From an uncultured Cohaesibacter sp. (lineage in GTDB: Bacteria; Pseudomonadota; Alphaproteobacteria; Rhizobiales; Cohaesibacteraceae), in the NCBI RefSeq assembly GCF_963664735.1, contig NZ_OY761553.1:2061303-2125302 (forward strand): DNA of 64,000 bases, read 5' to 3'. The translations under genes and the position numbers were made by a program. Positions within the stretch are counted from its first letter, which is position 1; every line of letters begins with the position of its first letter. Below, piece by piece: positions 27,665-37,048 of this stretch. Under the pieces are notes generated by a model. The model saw only the letters and a list, made by a program, of their open reading frames with translations, was not told where the DNA came from and did no database searches.

Positions 27665-28663
27665 GTGACCAAAATTTCTGTTCGAGACTTCGACGCACCA
27701 AATCAGTATCCGACATTTCTTTCAGCTCCCGCAATTGCGCCAACCGGCGGCGAATTGCAGCAGTTGATCAAGGCTCCGGACAGTCAGGGCACTCTGGATA
27801 CGTTCCTGCAAAGCCTTACCGTGCGTGATATCATCTTTGAGTGTGAGGGCGACGGCCCTCTTGCACAGCATCCCGGTTTTCCCGGAGCCGTACGGCAAGC
27901 TATTGGCTCACAATTGATGAAGACAGCCTCGCGGGAAGCTCTCGCCGGCCTGCCCTGCCCCTGGAGCCCAGCCTGTGGTTTCCAGATTTTCGTTAACAGC
28001 TTTCAATCATCAAATCAGGAAGGCCAATCACAGCTCACGTCTCCATGGTCTTTAAGATGCGAAACGGCAGACGCGACCAGCGTGCGTATCACGTTGCGGC
28101 TTTTCGGGCTTGGCCTGTTGTGGGGCAGTGAGCTTGCCGACGCATGCCACCGCGCCGTTGAGAGCGGGATCTATATTGGCGGAATGGGCCCTGTGTGCGA
28201 CAGCGTCATCATTCGCTCTGTCGAGAATGTCTGGACCGGACTGGAGTGCGAAGACGCAGAGACAAACCGCGCCATGGTTTCCTTCGTCACGCCGTTTCAT
28301 TGCGACGACCAGCAAAGCGACTTGTCCGTTGGCGAGCTGTTCATGCGGGGACTATTGAGGAGAGCCAGCGACATCGCCATTTGGCATGGTGTGCGCGTCG
28401 ATCACTGCCTGGACGAGCTGAAGTCCTTAATTGAAGCTTGCGAAATCAATGAAGCAGGCCTTAACGAACTCAAATGGAACAGGGCCGTGAGCCAAAAGCG
28501 CAGCGCTTCCATTGCCATGAAGGGTTATACAGGCCTGATGCAAATTCGCTTACCCGAGGAAGGGCGATCTGAAATCATTCAGCTATTGCGATTGGGAGAA
28601 CTTTTGCATTCCGGCGACATGCTCGCCTTTGGTCAAGGACGATATGAGCTATATTTGTTTTAG
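27665..28663 (+). CDS. Orphan Cas6-like RAMP protein
   Basis: About 332 residues. The C-terminal half carries the Cas6 signature: a GYTGLMQI beta-strand followed by LRLGELLHSGDMLAFGQGRY (glycine-rich loop of the PF10040 type). The middle has CPWSP plus LRLFGLGLLW typical of the RAMP Cas6 family. Such proteins process CRISPR precursor RNA. No other cas gene and no repeat array is in this window, so it may be an orphan or serve an array elsewhere. Start uncertain: GTG at 27665 has GAGGGTG 6 bases upstream; ATGs at 27647 and 27626 are in frame but lack a site. A likely catalytic His (WHGVRVDH region) is present. Confidence 0.72.
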   Translation: MTKISVRDFDAPNQYPTFLSAPAIAPTGGELQQLIKAPDSQGTLDTFLQSLTVRDIIFECEGDGPLAQHPGFPGAVRQAIGSQLMKTASREALAGLPCPWSPACGFQIFVNSFQSSNQEGQSQLTSPWSLRCETADATSVRITLRLFGLGLLWGSELADACHRAVESGIYIGGMGPVCDSVIIRSVENVWTGLECEDAETNRAMVSFVTPFHCDDQQSDLSVGELFMRGLLRRASDIAIWHGVRVDHCLDELKSLIEACEINEAGLNELKWNRAVSQKRSASIAMKGYTGLMQIRLPEEGRSEIIQLLRLGELLHSGDMLAFGQGRYELYLF

Positions 28664-29417
28664 GCTTGAAAAGAACCTCCTTTGACACACAATATCAAAG
28701 AGGCATTTTCTCCATGTTGAAAAACGCAAGAATTTACATCTAAAATCGATAATTCATGGGTGTCCTTATTGTTCCTCGAAAGTTTCGTCAAAGCTTCAGA
28801 CGAATTCATCCAATTGGAACACGCAAAAAGATCAAGATATGTAGGAAATTTTGTCCCGCGCTAAAGAGACGGGCCGCCAGTCCCCCGAAAAGCGGCCCGC
28901 CTTGTCGCAACATCGAATGGACTTCGACCGCGACTATTATACTGCGTATTCTGGACACATGTTCAAATCCAAGATCAAACAAATTGCTCCAGCCATTTGC
29001 GACATCTGGACACCGCACTCACTTGCCATAGCCTTCCAACAACTGGAATACTAGTTAAGTCAGTGACATATGACAATAGAATCAATTCATTTCTAGCATT
29101 CTGCGCTCGCCCACTACCCGGATTAATAGGGTGTCAGATGCGATCCGCGACGAACCTCCTAGATATGAAATGTGTCTTTCTGCTTGAAAAACTGTAGCGC
29201 CCCCGCGCCTGTCGTTGATACAGACTTTCCAACCAATGATTAGCTAAGTGATACAACTAGTCATTGTTGACCCGTTTAAAGAATAGCGTGAGCCTCAAGG
29301 AACTCAAGTGGCAACTTTCTCTATTTACACGGATTTGTTGCAGAATGACCCTGTCATAGACAATTTAGGCTGATTAAAAGTTGAATCATCCATAAACAAA
29401 CAACGCTCCACCGGGCT
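28664..29417. other. Gene-poor region after Cas6-like gene
   Basis: About 750 bp without a credible gene. One perfect 8-bp inverted repeat CGGGCCGC / GCGGCCCG (28870-28877 and 28892-28899) could form a hairpin. I looked for regularly spaced direct repeats of a CRISPR array and found none. Confidence 0.55.
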
Positions 29418-30158
29418 TTACTGAAGCCAATTGAACTGGCGAAGACGCAATGACGGATCTTTATCAAAGCGCGCCAAACGCTCATCTTCAAAAGCCGGAC
29501 GAATGGCTGTCCATATTTTTCCATCCTGCAGCCAACTGCTTTTCGGCGGCAACCGCTCGGCGCTTATAGCCTCCATCATGGCGCGCCTGACCCACGGCTC
29601 AGACATATGATCATTGGAACGCCAGATCATACGCTTGAGGAGCTTGTCTCGCAGCCCATTGGCGGGTGGCAAAAGAGGGCAAATGACGGGGGTGGTCTCA
29701 ACCCCGAATTTTGAAAGCGTCTGCGTGACTGCATGTGCTGCGGCCGAGAAGTAGAGAATTTCAGGCTGAAGCACGAGAAAGGCTGGAGAGATATCAAGGT
29801 GCGCAGTAAATCGCCTCAGTTGGGCGCGAAACTCTGCTTCAAGCGTTTTGCTCTCCAACTCGAAATGACGCGCAGCACGGGAAAGGTCTGACACCCTGGG
29901 CAAATAGCCTTGCTGCAAACGATTGTCAGGAGAAAAACCCGCTGACAACGGCGAAAATTCACCAGTCAGGGTCAGGCAAAGACCAACGATCGGGCGTTTC
30001 GGAGTAGTTTCCAAAAACTCATGAAGACCTGTTGCGCTTTTGGGCCAGAGGTCTGAAACCGGTAAACAGGCAATTGCCCCAACTTTACCCGCTCTGACAA
30101 GCTGGATGATCGCATCGTCGACTCCAACAGCCAAACCAAAATCCAAAGCACACAGCAC
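29418..30158 (-). CDS. ChbG/HpnK-like protein lacking metal ligands
   Basis: 246 residues following the YdjC/ChbG carbohydrate-deacetylase pattern: start CALDFGLAVGVDDAI (normally DDFGLSPGVNRAI), GLCLTLTGEFSPLS (normally GLHLNLTxGxPLS) and LEAEFRAQLRRF. All metal-binding positions have changed: DDFG is LDFG, the GLH His is Cys, and the HxHxH loop is replaced by VLQPEIL. It is therefore probably a non-catalytic or altered relative. The start is a GTG at 30158 with GGAG 8 bases upstream. It lies in a gene-poor region and has no hopanoid or chitobiose genes nearby. Confidence 0.72.
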   Translation of the reverse strand: MLCALDFGLAVGVDDAIIQLVRAGKVGAIACLPVSDLWPKSATGLHEFLETTPKRPIVGLCLTLTGEFSPLSAGFSPDNRLQQGYLPRVSDLSRAARHFELESKTLEAEFRAQLRRFTAHLDISPAFLVLQPEILYFSAAAHAVTQTLSKFGVETTPVICPLLPPANGLRDKLLKRMIWRSNDHMSEPWVRRAMMEAISAERLPPKSSWLQDGKIWTAIRPAFEDERLARFDKDPSLRLRQFNWLQ

Positions 30159-30765
30159 CGCAAATCTCCAAAAGTGACTGGCAGCTTCTCAGCTCGTCAC
30201 ATTTTTCATGAGGAAGGCTGTAGCTTGAATCACCAATAAGCAGCCAAATCAACCACGCGATGCTTGCGCCCTTGGCGAAATAAAATCAAGACGCCTGAAA
30301 TCAGCAAAAATTTCGCTTCCACAACTTAAGGTCACAAAAATCTCGATCCGCTGGTTAATAATTTGTTTCACAAAATTGTGTACACCACCTACCCTGAGTA
30401 TATATCAGAGCTGGCACCACCTGAAAGCGCCGATTATTATTCACTCATTTGTCTAGATTTCAATTCAAATTCAAAATACCTCGTTACTTGGCTATTTTCG
30501 AAGAAAACGTTTTCCTCTTACCCACCCGCAAATGTCATTTTACTTATAGAGAATCGATACACGCAAAATATATATTTCAATATTCGCATCTATATTTAAG
30601 AATTAAGTTCAGATTAACTCATAATAACTAGCTAAAAATATTAGTAATACCATTTGATTTCCAGACTTTACTCCCCTAAGTTAATAAGGAAATCGCCGTT
30701 ATCCATTTTATAACTAGCTGAAAACCAGCCATTATCTGCGCTTTTGAACAAGGTATAGTAGAAAC
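30159..30765. other. AT-rich gene-poor region
   Basis: About 600 bp, AT-rich. A 78-residue open frame at 30363-30599 has no ribosome site or protein-like composition and I do not call it. No repeats of note. Confidence 0.5.
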
Positions 30766-30935
30766 ACATGCAAATATTGAATATAGTCATAATCAAGAAA
30801 GGCCAAAAGAAAATGCCGATGGTGCAAGTCTCCCTACAGGCACCTCAAGAGCAAAGAACAAATGCCTTTCTAAAGGACGGTCCCCCACACTTTACCGTCA
30901 CTAGAGGTCGTCAGTTGACGGCCTCTTATTTTTTT
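30766..30935 (+). ncRNA. Candidate small RNA with C-rich loops
   Basis: A strong intrinsic terminator at 30903-30935 ends a ~170-base stretch with no coding potential downstream of a -10-like TATAGT (30754-30759; the -35 is weak). Two more stems are visible upstream: GGTGC/GCACC enclosing AAGTCTCCCTACAG, and GACGGT/ACCGTC enclosing CCCCCACACTTT. The single-stranded CU-rich loops could pair with Shine-Dalgarno sequences, as in AbcR-type regulators of Rhizobiales. No matching RNA family could be assigned. Confidence 0.5.
30903..30935 (+). terminator. Intrinsic terminator of candidate small RNA
   Basis: AGAGGTCGTCA / TGACGGCCTCT, 11-bp stem with one G-U pair, followed by TATTTTTTT. Confidence 0.85.
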
Positions 30936-31139
30936 GCCGACACGATGCGCCATCATTTTTTGTGTGAAACATTTTCGTGCATCTCAATTAATCACCTATT
31001 GCGACAAATTCTAAACTGCACAATTTTCAATCTATGCGAGCAAAATGGACGCGTGTCCAAAGGCAAAACTCGGCAAATTTCACAAGTTGAATTGCTCTAT
31101 CCACAAGATGCTTGATTCATTTTCCCATATACGTTATTC

Positions 31140-31338
31140 ATCTCGCCATCATCATGAGAAGGGCTGACGCCCTCGCCAACCTGCCGACCGCGGCAAGGTG
31201 GCACCTGTACGGGATGTGGCGGCATCTTTGCAAACCGCGAAGATGGACGCAACCAAGCGGAATTCCCATACCTGTTGTCGTCAGTCTTCCAAACCCGTGC
31301 ATGGGCGTTGTCCATGGGCATGTTAGGAAGGAAACACA
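31140..31338 (+). promoter_or_regulatory. Structured leader of the 114-residue protein
   Basis: About 200 bases with several short stems in a row and higher GC than the surrounding region: AGGGC-TGAC-GCCCT, ACCTGCCG/CGGC-A-AGGT, CATCTT/AAGATG and CATGG/CCATG just before the GGAAGG ribosome site. The pattern suggests a folded 5' untranslated region, possibly regulatory. I could not match it to a known riboswitch. Confidence 0.4.
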
Positions 31339-31683
31339 ATGTTTGAAGCTATCGATCAGAATTATGATTTTCCTGTCAATCACGCCTCCAATTCAACAAG
31401 GGAAGCGGACAAAAGCGCAGGAACTCGTTCCACAAAAGTTGCCAGCACAGAGACCCTTGCGGTTCTGGAAGCCGGCTTTCGTACTCGCGTGATGTCTTTC
31501 CGCGAAGCCTATGATCTGGGTGCACGCAGCGGACTATCGCTTACCAGCTTGAAAGACCGCACCGAACAGAGCGCTCGTTTGATCGCTGCCGGGCTAGGCT
31601 ATGCCGTGGACGAAACCCTCTTTGCGACTCTGGTCTTCCACTATCCCGAGTTGGCTCAGAAATTTTCCCGGACGGTTCGCTAA
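31339..31683 (+). CDS. Hypothetical small protein
   Basis: 114 residues, soluble, with a disordered first third (Asn/Ser/Thr/Lys-rich to about residue 38) and a helical C-terminal part (FREAYDLGARSGLSLTSLKD, DETLFATLVFHYPELAQKF). ATG at 31339 has a good GGAAGG site and a long structured leader. Nothing in the sequence identifies its function. Confidence 0.6.
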   Translation: MFEAIDQNYDFPVNHASNSTREADKSAGTRSTKVASTETLAVLEAGFRTRVMSFREAYDLGARSGLSLTSLKDRTEQSARLIAAGLGYAVDETLFATLVFHYPELAQKFSRTVR

Positions 31684-31758
31684 GGAGCTTCCTTTTCGAA
31701 AAGCCCTCCGGCCTCTTCACTCATTAAGAGACTGGCAAAAAACGCCTCAGGCTGCTCA

Positions 31759-32859
31759 TCAGCCTGAGCGGGACCGACGCAGACGGGCTGCGCTGTCCAG
31801 AATTTGATTTTCTGCAATTTGTCCCTGCCGTACAGCATCTCGAATCCAGCCAACGGCTTCGGCAGGCTGGTTGGGGTCTGGCTTAAGGCTATTGGACAGC
31901 AGCAGAATATCATAGCCAGCCATCGCAGCTTTGACGGCAGCCTCTCGGGGAGACGCGATCTTGCGAATGGCCCCCATGTTGAGATCATCCGTCATGATGA
32001 GGCCATTGAACTGCATCCGCTTGCGTAACGCATCGCGAATGAGCGAGCGAGAAAATGTCGTAAGCTCCCCATCACTTCCACTGCCAACCCGAACATAAAG
32101 ATGTCCGGACATGACAACATCGGCGAGCCCCATATGGATCAATTCTGCAAAAGGGGTCAGCTCTTCCGGCTGCCAGGTATCGCGAATATCAACAAAGCCA
32201 TTGTGACTGTCGGCCTTGGAGAGGCCGTGGCCGGGAAAGTGTTTGAGCGCGGTGGTGATGCCGTAACGACGATGCGCCTTCACAAAGGCAGCAGCATAGC
32301 GGATGACCGTTTTCGCATCTTTGCCATAAGAGCGCTTATTTTTGCCAATCACCGGATTATATGACCGGTGCAGATCGGCAACAGGCCCCAGATTGAATGT
32401 GAAACCAGCCGCAGCAAGTTCCTTGGCAGCCACTGCATAGATTTTTTCGGCACCGTCAGGGTTGGTTTTCTGAGCGATGGTCAGCGCAGGTGCGATGCGA
32501 GTGAAGCCTTGCTGCTCCTTCAAGCGCTGCACAGTGCCACCTTCATGGTCAATAGCGATATGAGTGACGCCAGCATCATGAAACAGTTTGTTGAGCCCGA
32601 GTACATCCTTGCGCGAGCCTACATTGGTAGAGAGATAAACAATCGATGCCGCACGGCCTTTGGAGATATGGCCTGCAATCGTTCGCGCAAAGCTTTCACC
32701 GGCGCTTTTGCCGGAAAATCCCACCATGATCAGACTGCCTATGGCATTGTCCAGCTCTGCGGCATTGACCACATTGGCGCGGATGAGCGCGGGAGCCGCC
32801 AAACCAGCAGCGACAAGCTTCAAGGTTGTGCGGCGAGAAATATCTCTAATAAACGTCAT
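31759..32859 (-). CDS. Tat-exported glycoside hydrolase family 3 (NagZ-like)
   Basis: 366 residues. N-terminal twin-arginine signal (SRRTTLKLVAAGLAAPAL, Arg9-Arg10). The enzyme part has the GH3 NagZ motifs KHFPGHG and, near the C-terminus, TDDLNMGA with the nucleophile Asp, plus the conserved His in IDHEGGTVQR. NagZ removes N-acetylglucosamine from cell-wall muropeptides. Classic NagZ is cytosolic, so a Tat-exported copy in the periplasm points to a different substrate site or a related beta-glycosidase. ATG at 32859 has GAAGAGC upstream. No neighbouring recycling genes. Confidence 0.88.
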   Translation of the reverse strand: MTFIRDISRRTTLKLVAAGLAAPALIRANVVNAAELDNAIGSLIMVGFSGKSAGESFARTIAGHISKGRAASIVYLSTNVGSRKDVLGLNKLFHDAGVTHIAIDHEGGTVQRLKEQQGFTRIAPALTIAQKTNPDGAEKIYAVAAKELAAAGFTFNLGPVADLHRSYNPVIGKNKRSYGKDAKTVIRYAAAFVKAHRRYGITTALKHFPGHGLSKADSHNGFVDIRDTWQPEELTPFAELIHMGLADVVMSGHLYVRVGSGSDGELTTFSRSLIRDALRKRMQFNGLIMTDDLNMGAIRKIASPREAAVKAAMAGYDILLLSNSLKPDPNQPAEAVGWIRDAVRQGQIAENQILDSAARLRRSRSG

Positions 32860-33021
32860 GCAATGCTCTTCTTGCTGCGACCAAACCGGGACAGCTCCTG
32901 TACCGATTCCACCTTCATCAAACAGCTCTTGGCCGAATCCCTTCAGTGCGCAAAGAATGGCCCCAGCAATGAGTCCAAATCAAGGCCTGCGCCGACTTGG
33001 CACAAGGAGTTGCAAAGCCAC

Positions 33022-34002
33022 CTATTGCGCGAGCCGTTTCAGCATATGGTCAAACAACGGGTTTGATGCTTCGAAGACATAGTCCAGACGACCGACAGAG
33101 ACCGAGATAGCCCCTAGCGCACGCAGGCGACTGGCGATGGCATAGACGCTGTTTTGAGGCGTATGCAAGCGCAGGATATGCTCGTTGTGGCCATAGGGAG
33201 CGGTCACACCAGCCTCTTTAAACTCGTCACAAATCTGCTGGCTGATGGTTGCTGCGTCATAATGGGCAGCGGAAATCTCGCGGATGGTGCGGGCGGCTTC
33301 TTCGGCCTGAATACGATCGAGAATCTCCCCCAGAGCGGACTTTGCTTCTTCGGACCAATCTGCCGTCAGGGAAGCTACCAGATTGGCCTCGGAACGCAGC
33401 ATGACACCATCTTCAATGATCTTGAGATTGTTGGCCTCAAGGGTCGAACCTGTGGAGGTGATATCGACGATGATATCGGCAGAGCCTGCAGCCGGAGCCC
33501 CTTCAGTTGCGCCAAGGCTTTCAACGATCTTGTAATCGATGATGCCATGGCTGGCAAAAAAGGCGCGGGTAAGGTTGATATATTTGGTCGCAACACGCAA
33601 GCGGTGACCATAGCGGGCGGGCATGTCCATTGCCACATCGCCCAGATCTTCCATGTTGCGCACGTCGATCCATGCTTTCGGCACAGCGATGACCACATTG
33701 GCGTGGCCGAACCCCAGCTTGATCAACAGATCGACATAGCTCTCGGGTGTTGCCAGATGTTCTCGGATCAGGTCTTCGCCAGTCACGCCCAGATGCACGG
33801 AACCGGCTTTCAGCTCCTTGGCGATCTCGGAGGCTGAGAGGAAAGCGATCTCGACATTGTCAATGCCCTTGAGGTGACCGCGATAATTGCGTGCGCCACC
33901 GGGGCGCGCCACATCAAGACCGGCGCGGGCGAAAAAGGCGTTTGTGTTTTCCTGCAAGCGGCCTTTGGAGGGGATTGCAATGATCAGAGGTGTCTTGCTC
34001 AT
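33022..34002 (-). CDS. hisG: ATP phosphoribosyltransferase
   Basis: 326 residues, catalysing the first committed step of histidine synthesis (ATP plus PRPP). N-terminal IAIPSKGRL and GVTGEDLI are standard. The phosphate-binding loop [18 protein letters not shown] (about 180-197) is clear. It is longer than the short HisG of many bacteria and similar to the ~325-residue form of Hyphomicrobiales. It is the short catalytic type that works with the HisZ subunit encoded next door, 12 bases downstream. ATG at 34002 has AAGGAGAG upstream. Confidence 0.96.
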   Translation of the reverse strand: MSKTPLIIAIPSKGRLQENTNAFFARAGLDVARPGGARNYRGHLKGIDNVEIAFLSASEIAKELKAGSVHLGVTGEDLIREHLATPESYVDLLIKLGFGHANVVIAVPKAWIDVRNMEDLGDVAMDMPARYGHRLRVATKYINLTRAFFASHGIIDYKIVESLGATEGAPAAGSADIIVDITSTGSTLEANNLKIIEDGVMLRSEANLVASLTADWSEEAKSALGEILDRIQAEEAARTIREISAAHYDAATISQQICDEFKEAGVTAPYGHNEHILRLHTPQNSVYAIASRLRALGAISVSVGRLDYVFEASNPLFDHMLKRLAQ

Positions 34003-34014
34003 GTCTATCTCTCC

Positions 34015-35163
34015 TTAGCCTTCATTGTCCGCTGATGCGAGGCGATCAAGCCAGACGACAAAGCCAATAGCCGGAACCGCGTCCACCGCATTGCCCCGTT
34101 TGGCGCGGGAGGCAAGAATGCCCAGCAAGCGGTCATAGCGCCCGCCACCAGCAACCGGCTTGCCTTCGCCTTCGAAGTGCAACTCGTAATTAAAGCCGGA
34201 ATAATAATCGAGGCGGCGGCCAAAATCGGCCTTGAATTGTAGCTGGGTTCCATCTGGCACTGCTGCCTTGATGGCTTGGATGCGAGCGGCAAACCCTTCC
34301 AGCGCCGCGCCCAACAGGCCGCCCTCTTCCTTGTCAAAGGCTGTCAGAAGATCAAGGCTGTTGTCCAGCGATCCGGTGATGGAAAGATAGCGCAAGATGA
34401 TTGCCAGCTTGTCGGCATCCCATCCAGCCATGGCCGCCAGTTGGGCCTTTTCCATATAGCGTTCAGCAATATCGCCTACAGAGCGACCGCCAACGGCGTC
34501 GAGCCCGGCGATATCGAGCATTTCTTCAACCGCCTCTCGCACTGCCTCGGGGTCCTTGCCTTCAAGGATCCGAGCAAGACCGGCGGAGGCGCCGTGGGTT
34601 TCAGAACCACCCTGCTCCAGCCTTTTGAGCATGCGGTCGAGCACTTTCCGATCTCCGAAAGCCCCTTCCAGACGACGCTGCCAAACGGCAGGCGTGCCCA
34701 AACCATTGAGCAATGCAGAAAAGAGGCCGAGATCACCAATAGTCACAATCGGGCGTTTACCAGAAAGGCGCTCCACCATGGAAACGGCGCTGGCGACGCT
34801 GGCCGCATCGAATTCCATCCCGCCCTCAGGGTCGATCTGCTCGATACCAGCTTGATGGAACTCACCCGGTTCGTCGTCTGATCGTTGACGGAAGACCGGC
34901 CCGAGGCAGGCATAGGTTGCCTTGCGGGTTGCCTCTCCATGGCGCAAATGATGCAGACAGACGGGAATGGTGAATTCTGGCCGGAGGGCCATTGCCTCAC
35001 CATTGGAACCGGGCGCGACATAAAGCCGACGCCGAATGTCTTCGCCAATCAGATCGACAAACAGATCCGCAGAATAAAGGATCGGCAGATCAATCACTCT
35101 GGCACCAGCGGCCTCGAACTGGTCTGCCAGCTCGGCACGCATGGTTTGGGTCAGATGAGTCAT
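34015..35163 (-). CDS. hisZ: ATP phosphoribosyltransferase regulatory subunit HisZ
   Basis: 382 residues resembling a class II aminoacyl-tRNA-synthetase catalytic fold (RPEFTIPVCLHHL, VAGGGRYDRLLG) but without the function of a synthetase. It binds HisG in an octamer and confers histidine feedback control. Start ATG at 35163 has GAGAGGAG upstream. It is between hisS and hisG on the same strand, so hisS-hisZ-hisG form one operon. Confidence 0.95.
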   Translation of the reverse strand: MTHLTQTMRAELADQFEAAGARVIDLPILYSADLFVDLIGEDIRRRLYVAPGSNGEAMALRPEFTIPVCLHHLRHGEATRKATYACLGPVFRQRSDDEPGEFHQAGIEQIDPEGGMEFDAASVASAVSMVERLSGKRPIVTIGDLGLFSALLNGLGTPAVWQRRLEGAFGDRKVLDRMLKRLEQGGSETHGASAGLARILEGKDPEAVREAVEEMLDIAGLDAVGGRSVGDIAERYMEKAQLAAMAGWDADKLAIILRYLSITGSLDNSLDLLTAFDKEEGGLLGAALEGFAARIQAIKAAVPDGTQLQFKADFGRRLDYYSGFNYELHFEGEGKPVAGGGRYDRLLGILASRAKRGNAVDAVPAIGFVVWLDRLASADNEG

Positions 35164-35195
35164 AGCTATCTCCTCTCGCCTTTCCGGCTGAGCGG

Positions 35196-36665
35196 TTATT
35201 TCGTCTCGGCGGCGCGATCAGCGGCCTGATCTGCGAGCATCTTTTTCACGGTCTCGACCATCTCGGAAAGCGGCACTTCCACCTGAGCGGGGCGGCTTTC
35301 GCGCCAAGTGGCGTTGTCCTCGATCTCGGCGGAAAGACGCTTGCCTTCTTCCAGATCTTTGATCTGGACGATGCCCTTTTCTTTCTCGTCGGAGCCCTGA
35401 ATGATGGCCAGCGGGCAGCCGCGCTTGTCGGCATATTTCAGCTGATTGCCAAATTTCTTCCAGTTGCCCTGATAAAGCTCGGCGCGAACGCCTTCAGCGC
35501 GCAGCTCTTGCACCATCTTCATATAATGGCCAAGGCTTGCTACGTCGCCGTCCATGACGGTGACCAGAACGGGAGCAACCATGGTCTCGTTGCCCAGCTT
35601 GCCCAGATTCTTGAGGGCAGTCATCAGGCGGGAAACGCCGATGGAGAAACCGGTTGCCGGAACATCACGCCCGACGAAGCGCTTGACGAGGCCATCATAA
35701 CGACCACCGCCACCTACGGAGCCGAACTGGACCACTTCGCCCTTCTCGTTGGTTACATCAAACAGCAATTCGGCCTCATAGACCGGGCCGGTGTAATATT
35801 CGAGACCACGGACAACAGACGGGTCGATCTTGATGCGATCTTCACCATAGCCGCAGGCATCAAAGATGGCCTGCATGGTGTCCAGCTCGCGCGTGCCGTC
35901 ATTTTCCATATCAAGCGTGCCTTGAGTGAAAGCAATGACCTTCTCGACATTTTCAGGGCTGAGGCCTGCGCCTTTCGTGAAGTCGCCACTTTCATCCTTG
36001 CGGCCTTCGCCAAGCAGAAGACGGACGCCATCGGGGCCAAACTTGTCGAGCTTGTCAACGGCGCGCAGCACCGTGAGGCGGGCTTCGGCATGCTCATCGC
36101 CGCCAAAGCCGATTTCTTCCATGACGCCATCGAGAACCTTGCGGTTGTTGACGCGAATGACATAGTTGCCGCGCTCGATGCCGAGCGCTTCCATGGTATC
36201 GGCCATCATCATGCAGGCTTCGGCGTCGGTCTGCACGCCGGGTGCACCAACCGTATCGGCATCGAACTGCATGAACTGGCGGAAACGACCCGGCCCCGGC
36301 TTTTCATTGCGATAAACGTAGCCAACGCGATAGGTGCGGTAAGGCAGCTGGATCTCGTTGATATTCTCCGCAACATGACGGGCCATCGGCGCGGTCAGAT
36401 CATAGCGCAGGCTCATCCATTGCTCGTCATCGTCCTGCACGGAGAATACGCCAGCGTTGGGACGATCGGTATCGGGCAGAAACTTGCCAAGGCAATCGGT
36501 ATATTCAAAGGTCGGCGTCTCAATCGGGTCGAAGCCATGATGCTCATAGACGGCCTTGATTTTAGCGAGCATGTCATCGGCTGCGCGAATATCGTCGGCA
36601 GTCCGGTCCACAAATCCGCGCGGCAGGCGGGCCTGGAGCTTATTGGGCTTTTTATTCTTTGCCAT
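35196..36665 (-). CDS. hisS: Histidyl-tRNA synthetase
   Basis: 489 residues. Class II motif 2 ([18 protein letters not shown]), the histidine A motif [13 protein letters not shown] and motif 3-like [14 protein letters not shown] are present, with a C-terminal anticodon-binding domain. First gene of a hisS-hisZ-hisG operon. ATG at 36665 gives the basic N-terminus MAKNKKPNK; no strong ribosome site is seen. Confidence 0.96.
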   Translation of the reverse strand: MAKNKKPNKLQARLPRGFVDRTADDIRAADDMLAKIKAVYEHHGFDPIETPTFEYTDCLGKFLPDTDRPNAGVFSVQDDDEQWMSLRYDLTAPMARHVAENINEIQLPYRTYRVGYVYRNEKPGPGRFRQFMQFDADTVGAPGVQTDAEACMMMADTMEALGIERGNYVIRVNNRKVLDGVMEEIGFGGDEHAEARLTVLRAVDKLDKFGPDGVRLLLGEGRKDESGDFTKGAGLSPENVEKVIAFTQGTLDMENDGTRELDTMQAIFDACGYGEDRIKIDPSVVRGLEYYTGPVYEAELLFDVTNEKGEVVQFGSVGGGGRYDGLVKRFVGRDVPATGFSIGVSRLMTALKNLGKLGNETMVAPVLVTVMDGDVASLGHYMKMVQELRAEGVRAELYQGNWKKFGNQLKYADKRGCPLAIIQGSDEKEKGIVQIKDLEEGKRLSAEIEDNATWRESRPAQVEVPLSEMVETVKKMLADQAADRAAETK

Positions 36666-36932
36666 GATTGGACGTCACTTATGAATTAGAATTGAAGTTA
36701 AGGAGGCGCGGTCTTTCTAAAAAAGACGGGCCTTGCGCGCTTTTCCTAGCCCATCCAAAGGCAGGCAGCAAGAGAAGAGCGCACAATCGAGGGCGGTTAG
36801 GCGAGAAACTTCACGTAAATGACATGAATTCCAGACCGCTCCGGGCTGCTGCGCATGAAATCACCCGATGGTCGATATTATGAACAGACATAATCATAAT
36901 AGATTACATTAATAGAAAGCCTACCTGTCAGG

Positions 36933-36966
36933 CTGTTCTGGCTGACCTGTTCTGGCTGACCTGTTC
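36933..36966. repeat. Two and a half 14-bp tandem repeats
   Basis: CTGTTCTGGCTGAC occurs at 36933-36946 and 36947-36960, followed by a partial CTGTTC. Located between hisS and mscS; no gene. Confidence 0.8.
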
Positions 36967-36985
36967 GAGCGGACCACTTAAACAA

Positions 36986-37013
36986 TCAAGGGGCAGCCGA
37001 TGCCACCCCTTGA
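36986..37013 (-). terminator. Hairpin terminator of the mscS-like gene
   Basis: 8-bp inverted repeat TCAAGGGG / CCCCTTGA with an inner GGCA/TGCC alternative, 36 bases downstream of the gene ending at 37049. Confidence 0.55.
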
Positions 37014-37048
37014 ATGTGATTTGGTACATTGGCAGATCAAGCGAATGC

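Noticed and set aside
29188-29230. Possible third copy of the EF-hand operator box (TTGATACAGAC at 29215).
   Set aside because: Only the 11-base core matches; the upstream TGTCGC and ATGTRTCGG blocks and the downstream GGTTACA are absent, so chance is likely.
30363-30599. 78-residue plus-strand frame.
   Set aside because: Very AT-rich, no ribosome site, and composition that looks like translated AT-rich spacer.
30744-30759. TTGAAC as the -35 of the candidate small RNA promoter.
   Set aside because: It is only four bases from the TATAGT, far too close to serve as -35.
28664-31338. Possible CRISPR array near the Cas6-like gene.
   Set aside because: I looked for regularly spaced direct repeats of about 25-40 bp and found none in this stretch or elsewhere in the window.
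36690-36740. Possible attenuator upstream of hisS.
   Set aside because: A short GTCTTT/AAAGAC hairpin is present but there is no T-run or histidine-rich leader peptide in it.
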